64,000 nt of DNA from CADCTB01 sp964479465 (lineage in GTDB: Bacteria; Actinomycetota; Acidimicrobiia; Acidimicrobiales; AC-14), in the NCBI GenBank assembly GCA_964479465.1, contig CAYZMG010000008.1, positions 28,139-92,138 on the forward strand. Direction: 5' to 3'. Shown in pieces: positions 58,621 to 64,000 of the stretch. A program made the position numbers and the translations under genes. Numbering within the stretch: the first letter of the stretch is position 1; each line of letters opens with the position of its first letter. Under the pieces are notes generated by a model. It saw nothing but the letters and a program-made list of their open reading frames with translations. It was not told the DNA's origin and did no database searches.

Positions 58621-59628
58621 TTAGCCTTCGCGGAGGTGACGCCCGAGGCGGGCGCTGACGATGGCCACCGCCGCCATGGCCTGGGGATAGTTCATCCGCG
58701 TCGGGCCCAGTACACCGATGGTGCCGGCGTGGGAGCCGTCGACCTCGTAGGGGGCGACGACGATGGAGCACTCGGCCAGGGAATCCACACCGTGCTCGGC
58801 GCCGATGGCGACGGTGAGGCCCTCCTGGTCGAGCGCCTCCCGCAGTAGGCTGACCAGCACGTACTGCTGCTCGAGGCCGGCGAGGACCTGGCGGACGGTG
58901 TCCACGGCCTGGAAGGTGGACGCCATCCGGGCCGCGCCCCCCACGAAGACCTGATCGGCCTCGCTGTCGTGGGAGTCCCAGATGGCCTGGCGCGCCGTCC
59001 TGACCAGAGCGTCGACGGCCTCGTCGCCGGTGGGCGGGATGGGGCTGCCGTCGGCCAGGGGGTGGCCGATCATGTGGGCGGAGAGGTGGACGGCAGCGGC
59101 CGCCACCCGGTCGTCACCGGTGCCCTCGGGCAGCTCGATGTGGGCTTTCTCGACACCGCCGTTGGCCAGCACACCCACGACAACGGCCACCCGGGTGCCC
59201 AGCGGAACGACGTGGACCGCCCGCACTGGGGCGCCCTCATGCGGCGGGGCCACCACCAGGGCGGCGTAGGTGGTCAGGTTGGAGAGCAGCTTGGAGGTGT
59301 CCGAGAGCATGCGCTCCAGCTCGCCGTGGGCCCGGGCGAAGAAGTCCTGGACCTGGGCCCGATCCCCTTCGCCGAGGGTGCCGGGGTCGGAGCGGAGGTC
59401 GTCGACGAAGAACCGGTAGCCCTTGTCGGTGGGGATGCGGCCGGCGCTGGTGTGGGGATGGGCCAGGAAGCCCTCCCGCTCGAGCTGGGCCATCTCGTTG
59501 CGAACGGTGGCCGGCGAGACCTGGAGGTCGCCCATGCGGGCCACGTGGGCAGAGCCGACCGGCTGGGCGGTGTCGATGTACTCCTTGACCACCGCCCTGA
59601 GGATGGCGGCCTTCCGTTCGTCCAGCAT
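58621..59628 (-). CDS. hrcA: Heat-inducible transcription repressor HrcA
   Basis: A 335-residue repressor of heat-shock genes: N-terminal winged helix (MLDERKAAILRAVVKEYIDT; VSPATVRNEMAQLEREGFLA; HTSAGRIPTDKGYRFFVD), inserted dimerisation domain and C-terminal GAF-like domain (SIVVAPYEVDGSHAGTIGVL; GPTRMNYPQAMAAV). It binds CIRCE operators; none was seen in this window. ATG 59628 is used because it matches the family start; a further ATG exists 11 codons upstream. Confidence 0.95.
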   Translation of the reverse strand: MLDERKAAILRAVVKEYIDTAQPVGSAHVARMGDLQVSPATVRNEMAQLEREGFLAHPHTSAGRIPTDKGYRFFVDDLRSDPGTLGEGDRAQVQDFFARAHGELERMLSDTSKLLSNLTTYAALVVAPPHEGAPVRAVHVVPLGTRVAVVVGVLANGGVEKAHIELPEGTGDDRVAAAAVHLSAHMIGHPLADGSPIPPTGDEAVDALVRTARQAIWDSHDSEADQVFVGGAARMASTFQAVDTVRQVLAGLEQQYVLVSLLREALDQEGLTVAIGAEHGVDSLAECSIVVAPYEVDGSHAGTIGVLGPTRMNYPQAMAAVAIVSARLGRHLREG

Positions 59629-59667
59629 CTTGGGTCCCCATGATACCGGCGGTGCCAACATGGCGGC

Positions 59668-60924
59668 ATGTGGGCCGAGCGCGACGCCGCCGTCGTGTGG
59701 CACGGCTTCACCGACATGGCGGCCTACCTGGACCACTGCCCGGTGGTCGTGGAACGGGCCGAGGGCCACGAGCTGATCGATACCGAAGGCCGGCGCTACC
59801 TCGACGCCATCTCGTCGCTGTGGGTGAACACGCTGGGCCACCGGGTGCCCGAACTGGACCAGGCCGTGCGCGACCAGCTCGACCTGGTGGCCCACTCGAC
59901 CATGCTCGGCAACGGCAACCGGGTGGTGGTGGAGCTGGCGGAGGCGCTGGCGGCGGTGGTGCCGGTCGTCGACCCCCACTTCATGTTCTGCTCCGACGGC
60001 GCCTCGGCCGTGGAGCAGGCGCTCAAGCTGGCCTTCCAGTTCTGGGCCTTGGCCGGCGTGCGGGGGCGAACGACGTACCTGGCCTTCGGGGCCGCCTATC
60101 ACGGCGACACGGTCGGGTCGCTGTCGCTGGGCGCCGACGACGGGTTCGGCGCGTCCCTGTTCTCGCCGCTTCGGTTCCCGGTGCTGCGGGCGCCGGGATA
60201 CGACGACCCGTCCTGCTTCGACATCGCCTGCCGGATGGTCGACGCCAACGCCGGCCGCCTGGCCGCGGTGGTCGTCGAGCCGCTGGTGCAGGGGGCGGCC
60301 GGCATGCGCGTGGCGCCCCGTGAGGGGTTCGAGGCGCTGGCCGCGGCGTGCCGGGCGGCCGACGTGCTGCTGATCCACGACGAGGTCGCCACCGGCTTCG
60401 GCCGCACCGGCACCCTCTTCGCCACCGAGCAGTGCGGCCGGGGCGTGCGGCCCGACCTGCTGTGCCTGGGCAAGGGCATCACCGGCGGCTACCTGCCGCT
60501 GGCGGTCACGGTGGCGGGCGGGCGGGTGTTCGACGCCTTCGCGGGCACGCCGTTCGCCCACGGGCACTCCTACGGCGGCAACGCGCTGGCCGCCGCGGTG
60601 GCGCTTCGCCACCTGCGCCTGCTGTCCGAGCGCGACGTGCTGACCAACGTGGCCGAGCGCTCGGCCCAGCTCTCGGCCTCGCTGGCCGAGAGGCTGGCGC
60701 CACTGGCCGGCGTGTACGGCATCCGGGTGAAGGGCCTGCTGTGCGGGGTCGACGTCGAGCGGGGCGCCGGCCGCGACGTGTGCGACCTGGCCGTCGCCGC
60801 CGGAGTGCTGCTGCGGCCCATCGGCGACACCGTGATCATCGTGCCGCCGCTGAGCATCACCGCCGTCGAGATCGAGCGCATCGTCGACGTGCTGGCCGGG
60901 GCGATCCGTGCCCGCCTGGGCTGA
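59668..60924 (+). CDS. bioA: Adenosylmethionine-8-amino-7-oxononanoate aminotransferase BioA
   Basis: Transfers the amino group of SAM to KAPA, giving DAPA in biotin synthesis. A 418-residue class III aminotransferase: SSLWVNTLGHRVPEL, HFMFCSDGASAVEQALKLAF, YHGDTVGSLS, IHDEVATGFGRTGTLF and the PLP-lysine segment LGKGITGGYLPLAVTV. Divergent from hrcA with only 39 bases between. The stop overlaps the bioF start by 17 bases. Confidence 0.93.
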   Translation: MWAERDAAVVWHGFTDMAAYLDHCPVVVERAEGHELIDTEGRRYLDAISSLWVNTLGHRVPELDQAVRDQLDLVAHSTMLGNGNRVVVELAEALAAVVPVVDPHFMFCSDGASAVEQALKLAFQFWALAGVRGRTTYLAFGAAYHGDTVGSLSLGADDGFGASLFSPLRFPVLRAPGYDDPSCFDIACRMVDANAGRLAAVVVEPLVQGAAGMRVAPREGFEALAAACRAADVLLIHDEVATGFGRTGTLFATEQCGRGVRPDLLCLGKGITGGYLPLAVTVAGGRVFDAFAGTPFAHGHSYGGNALAAAVALRHLRLLSERDVLTNVAERSAQLSASLAERLAPLAGVYGIRVKGLLCGVDVERGAGRDVCDLAVAAGVLLRPIGDTVIIVPPLSITAVEIERIVDVLAGAIRARLG

Positions 60925-61987
60925 CTGGGTCGACGGCGAATGCCGGGCCGTCGCCGCCGCCGGCCGGTGGCGTGAGATCCCCGAGCTCGACGACCGCCTG
61001 GTCTCCTTCGCCTCCAACGACTACCTCGGCCTGGCCAGGCATCCGGCGGTGGTGGCGCTGGCCCACATGGCCCTCGACCGGTGGGGCGCCGGCGCCGGCG
61101 CCGCCCGGCTGGTGGCCGGCGCCCTGCCCGTCCACGCCGAGCTCGAGGCCGCGCTGGCCGCCTGGAAGCGAGAGCCGGCCGCCCTCCTGTTCCCCACCGG
61201 GTACGCGGCCAACCTCGGCGTCCTGTCGACCTTCGCCGGCACCGGCGTGCGGGTGCTGTCCGACGAGCGCAACCACGCGTCGATCGTCGACGGGTGCCGC
61301 CTGTCCCGGGCCGAGATCTGCGTCTACCGCCACGGCGACGTCGACCACGTGGCGGAGCTGCTCCGCGCCGCGCCCGGCCGGACGGTGGTCGTCACCGACA
61401 CCGTCTTCTCCATGGACGGCGACGTGGCGCCGGTGGAGGCGCTGGCCGAGCGGTGCGCGGCGCACGGGGCCCTGCTGGTGCTCGACGAGGCCCACGCCGT
61501 ACTCGGCCCGGACCCCGACCTCGCCGTCGTCGACCACCTCCGGGTGGGCACGCTGTCGAAGTTCCTCGGGTCCCTGGGTGGCTTCGTCGCCGGCCCCCGG
61601 GCCTTCGTCGACCTCCTGGTGAACCGGGCCCGGCCGTTCGTCTTCACCACCGCCTCCTCGCCCGCCGACGCCGGCGCCGCCCTGGCCGCGGTGGGCGTCC
61701 TGCGCTCGGAGGAGGGCGCCGTGCTCGTCGCCGCCCTGCGGGCCAACGCCGACCTCGTCAAGCCGGGGCATCCCTCCCCTATCCTCCCCGTCGTGGTGGG
61801 CGACGAGATGACTGCGGTTGCAGCGTCGGCCGCCCTGCGCGAGCGGGGCCTGCTCGTGCCCGCCATCCGCCCGCCCACGGTCGCCCCGGGGACGTCCCGG
61901 CTGCGGATATCGCTCTCGGCCAAACACACGCCCGGCCAGATCGCCCGCCTGCTCGAAGGGTTGAGGGCGGTCGGCTGTGCGCCCTGA
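60908..61987 (+). CDS. bioF: 8-amino-7-oxononanoate synthase BioF
   Basis: Condenses pimeloyl-ACP (or -CoA) with alanine to give KAPA. A 359-residue alpha-oxoamine synthase: SFASNDYLGLARHPAV, GAGAARLVAGALPVHAELE, LFPTGYAANLGVLS, DERNHASIVDG, VLDEAHAVLGP, and the PLP lysine in VGTLSKFLGSLGGFV. Start is GTG 60908 inside the bioA 3' end; it also overlaps bioD by 11 bases, so the three are one translational unit. Confidence 0.93.
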   Translation: MPAWADWVDGECRAVAAAGRWREIPELDDRLVSFASNDYLGLARHPAVVALAHMALDRWGAGAGAARLVAGALPVHAELEAALAAWKREPAALLFPTGYAANLGVLSTFAGTGVRVLSDERNHASIVDGCRLSRAEICVYRHGDVDHVAELLRAAPGRTVVVTDTVFSMDGDVAPVEALAERCAAHGALLVLDEAHAVLGPDPDLAVVDHLRVGTLSKFLGSLGGFVAGPRAFVDLLVNRARPFVFTTASSPADAGAALAAVGVLRSEEGAVLVAALRANADLVKPGHPSPILPVVVGDEMTAVAASAALRERGLLVPAIRPPTVAPGTSRLRISLSAKHTPGQIARLLEGLRAVGCAP

Positions 61988-62630
61988 GCGGCTCGTCGTC
62001 GTCCTGGGCACCAGCACCGGGGTGGGCAAGACGTGGGTCGCGGCCAAGGTGCTGGCCCGGCTCAAGGCCGGCGGGACCACCGTCGCCGCCCGCAAGCCGG
62101 TGCAGTCCCACGCCCCGTGCGACCCGGAGACCGACGCCGATGTACTTGCGCGGGCCACCGGAGAGGCGACGGACACCGTCTGCCCCCCACACCGCTCCTA
62201 CGGGATGGCCATGGCGCCGCCGATCGCCGCCGCCTTCGCCGGTACGGCGCCGCCGGCGTTGGCGGAACTGCTCGCCGAGCTGGACTGGCCCGAGCAGCAG
62301 GTCGAGGTCGGCGTGGTCGAGACCGCCGGCGGGCCCCGGTCGCCGATCGCCGCCGACGCCGACTGCGCCGCCCTCGCCGCCGCCGTCGGCGCCGACCTGT
62401 CCGTCCTCGTCGCCCACGCCGGCCTGGGGGCGATCAACGCCGTGCGCCTGTGCGCCCCCATCCTGCCGGCGCCGTTCGTGGTCTTCCTGAACCGCTTCGA
62501 CAACAGCGACCTCCACGACCGCAACCGCCGCTGGCTTCAGGCCGACGGCTACGAGGTGGTCGTCGACCTGGCCGACCTCGCCCGCCGGGTGGGCGCGAAA
62601 AAGCCGCCGGCAGAGCCGGCGGCTCGGTAA
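61977..62630 (+). CDS. bioD: Dethiobiotin synthetase BioD
   Basis: An ATP-dependent carboxylating enzyme forming the ureido ring, 217 residues: P-loop VLGTSTGVGKTWVAAKVL, RKPVQSHAP, VVETAGGPRSPIA. Start is GTG 61977. BioB and BirA are absent from the window. The last codons contain the palindrome that serves as terminator for the convergent cspA gene. Confidence 0.92.
   Translation: MRPERLVVVLGTSTGVGKTWVAAKVLARLKAGGTTVAARKPVQSHAPCDPETDADVLARATGEATDTVCPPHRSYGMAMAPPIAAAFAGTAPPALAELLAELDWPEQQVEVGVVETAGGPRSPIAADADCAALAAAVGADLSVLVAHAGLGAINAVRLCAPILPAPFVVFLNRFDNSDLHDRNRRWLQADGYEVVVDLADLARRVGAKKPPAEPAAR
62597..62624 (-). terminator. cspA terminator embedded in the bioD 3' end
   Basis: Read on the minus strand, AGCCGCCGGC-TCT-GCCGGCGGCT forms a perfect 10-bp stem followed by TTTTTC. 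It terminates cspA transcripts, while its other strand encodes the C-terminal KKPPAEPAA of BioD. In the bioD direction there is no U-tract, so that transcript may read on. Confidence 0.85.
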
Positions 62631-62640
62631 GGGTGAACCC

Positions 62641-62841
62641 CTAGATCACTCGGACGTTCTGTGCTTCCTCGCCCTTTCGACCGGGAGCGACGTCGAACTC
62701 GACCCGCTGACCCTCATCGAGCGACTTGTAGCCATGGCCCTGGATGTTGGAGTAGTGAACGAAAACGTCGTCGCCCTGCTCACGCGAGATGAAGCCGAAG
62801 CCCTTCTCGGCGTTGAAGAACTTGACGGTACCTGTTGCCAC
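62641..62841 (-). CDS. cspA: Cold-shock protein (CspA family)
   Basis: A 66-residue RNA/DNA-binding beta-barrel: RNP1 KGFGFI and RNP2 VFVHY are intact (MATGTVKFFNAEKGFGFISR). It melts mRNA structure. GTG 62841 is the start. The 219-base region between cspA and the divergent DGPF gene probably holds a structured 5' leader; TAGGCT around 62890 is a candidate -10. Confidence 0.96.
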   Translation of the reverse strand: MATGTVKFFNAEKGFGFISREQGDDVFVHYSNIQGHGYKSLDEGQRVEFDVAPGRKGEEAQNVRVI

Positions 62842-63060
62842 GGAAACTCTTTTCTATCTGAAACAGCACCCCACCTGAGGCGCTTACCGCAGCCTATGCG
62901 CTTTCGACCCACGCTGGCGCAGAAACCTTCGAAAACTGGCGGCCGGAGCCTGCCGGCCAAAGATCCGAGAAACTTTGCCGGCGATGTCGATCCGGGCGAT
63001 GGGCGTTCGTAGACAGGGTGAGGGACCGGCAAGGCGCCGGCCCGGCGAGAGGAGATTCCG

Positions 63061-63408
63061 ATGACTCAGTACCTGCTTTCCGTCTACATGGTCGAGGGCG
63101 AGCCCGTTCCCGCCGAGGACGTGATCCAGACGATGTACGCCGACGTCGAGGCGTTCAACGAGGAGGTCAAGGCCGCTGGGGCGTGGGTGTTCGCCGGCGG
63201 GCTGCACCCGGCCGATACCGCGACCGTGGTCAAGGCCACCAACGGCGAGGTCGTCACCACCGACGGCCCCTTCGCCGAGAGCAAGGAGCAGATCGGTGGG
63301 TTCTGGGTTGTCGAGGCCGCCGACCTCGACGCCGCCCTGGCCTGGGCGGCCAAAGGCTCGGCCGCCTGCCAAGGCGCCGTCGAGGTCCGCCCCTTCCAGG
63401 ACAGCTAA
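63061..63408 (+). CDS. YCII/DGPF-domain protein
   Basis: A 115-residue protein of the YCII-related family, with the signature VVTTDGPFAESKEQIGGFWV. Ferredoxin-like alpha-beta fold. In actinobacteria such genes are genetically linked to the ECF42 sigma group, as here. GAGGAG eight bases before ATG 63061 fixes the start. The biochemical function is unknown. Confidence 0.92.
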   Translation: MTQYLLSVYMVEGEPVPAEDVIQTMYADVEAFNEEVKAAGAWVFAGGLHPADTATVVKATNGEVVTTDGPFAESKEQIGGFWVVEAADLDAALAWAAKGSAACQGAVEVRPFQDS

Positions 63409-63414
63409 CCGCCG

Positions 63415-64000
63415 GTGCCCCCCGCCGGCCTGAGCACCGTCGAGGAGACCTTCCGCCGGGAGTTCGGCCGTGCCGTCGCCACCCTGGTCCGCCTTTTCGG
63501 CGACATCGATCTCGCCGAGGAGGCGGTCCAGGAGGCCTTCACCGTGGCCGTGCAGAAGTGGCCGGTGGCCGGCGTGCCGCCCAACCCGGGCGGCTGGATC
63601 GTCACCACCGCCCGCAACCGGGCCATCGACCGCCTGAGGCGGGAGTCGTCGCGCGACGACCGCCACGCCCAGGCCGAGCTCATCGGAGACCGCGACAAGC
63701 CCCCGGAGGAGGTGGGACCCTTGCCCGACGACCGTCTTCGCCTCATCTTCACCTGCTGCCACCCGTCGCTGGCCCCCGCCGCCCAGGTGGCGCTGACCCT
63801 CCGCCTGCTGGGCGGGCTGGAGACGGGAGAGATCGCCCGCGCCTACCTCGTGCCCGAGGCCACCATGGCCCAGCGACTGGTCCGGGCCAAGCGCAAGATC
63901 CGCGACGCCCACATTCCCTACCGGGTGCCCCGCGACGCCGAGCTCCCCGACCGCCTGCGCCCCGTGCTGGCCGTCGTCTACCTCATCTTCAAAGAGGGCT
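63415..64000 (+). CDS. ECF42-type sigma factor (3' end off the window)
   Basis: Starts at GTG 63415, six bases after the DGPF gene. Region 2 (STVEETFRREFGRAVATLVR; DIDLAEEAVQEAFTVAVQKW; GGWIVTTARNRAIDRLRRES), then DDRLRLIFTCCHPSLAP and region 4 (VALTLRLLGGLETGEIARAY; EATMAQRLVRAKRKIRDA) match the sigma-70-like group that carries a long C-terminal extension and pairs with DGPF proteins. The extension begins at LRPVLAVVYLIFKEG and is cut by the window end. Confidence 0.9.
   Translation, partial: MPPAGLSTVEETFRREFGRAVATLVRLFGDIDLAEEAVQEAFTVAVQKWPVAGVPPNPGGWIVTTARNRAIDRLRRESSRDDRHAQAELIGDRDKPPEEVGPLPDDRLRLIFTCCHPSLAPAAQVALTLRLLGGLETGEIARAYLVPEATMAQRLVRAKRKIRDAHIPYRVPRDAELPDRLRPVLAVVYLIFKEG

Noticed and set aside
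59629..59667. CIRCE operator upstream of hrcA
   Set aside because: The 39-base gap has no TTAGCACTC/GAGTGCTAA inverted repeat.

Overview
This is a very GC-rich, gene-dense window with short intergenic gaps, many GTG/TTG starts and several starts that look leaderless. It is most likely a scaffold from an actinobacterium, plausibly an Acidimicrobiia-like lineage. Support: the helY-tatC-tatA cluster, pepR-pnp-rpsO, an actinobacterial SerC, a BldD-type regulator, a secretin-free Flp/Tad pilus locus, and secreted proteins with tandem C-terminal domains often seen in that class. Two 10-N gaps (23480-23489 and 25832-25841) split it into three pieces. The first gap lies inside dapB and joins two non-matching dapB halves, so linkage across it is doubtful.

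Layout. 1-6450 (minus): a secreted metalloprotease running off the edge, a lipid-kinase-family protein, HelY helicase, TatC, TatA/B and a small membrane protein. 6507-16000: a GDPD enzyme; a leucine block (leuA behind a leader-peptide attenuator, then an unusually short leuS without its editing domain); a serine block (serA, an aminotransferase, serC). 16095-23079: a repeat-built secreted protein, an ECF sigma factor, a three-gene PEP-utilising operon, a phosphatase, a methyltransferase-uracil-glycosylase fusion and a DedA-like protein. 22990-25831: split dapB, a cupin, an OsmC protein and a thioredoxin-fold protein with an in-frame UGA exactly at the first active-site cysteine (candidate selenoprotein). 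25902-33153: a secreted/anchored protein facing a two-component system, then pepR, pnp, rpsO and arfB. 33150-39340: three exported proteins. 39423-43439: era, a CBS/CorC-like protein, ybeY, phoH and a HIT protein. 43462-55974: mostly plus-strand accessory block with the Tad pilus operon, a pseudokinase, a LysM protein, Uma2, FKBP and a cytoplasmic-looking metallopeptidase. 56033-64000: BldD-like regulator, rsmE-dnaJ-hrcA, bioA-bioF-bioD, a cold-shock protein, and a DGPF (YCII)-ECF sigma pair running off the end.

How parts work together. The leucine genes show layered RNA control: a 17-residue leader with three consecutive Leu codons and an intrinsic terminator before leuA, then a long hairpin that can hide the leuS ribosome-binding site. 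The pnp mRNA has a comparable ribosome-site hairpin. The accessory block 43440-56729 sits inside what is usually one cluster (hrcA-dnaJ-rsmE ... phoH-ybeY-CBS-era). Short palindromic repeats of at least three families are dispersed between genes; one pair shows compensatory stem changes. No rRNA, tRNA, CRISPR array, integrase or transposase was recognised, and no gene-free stretch exceeds 300 bases.
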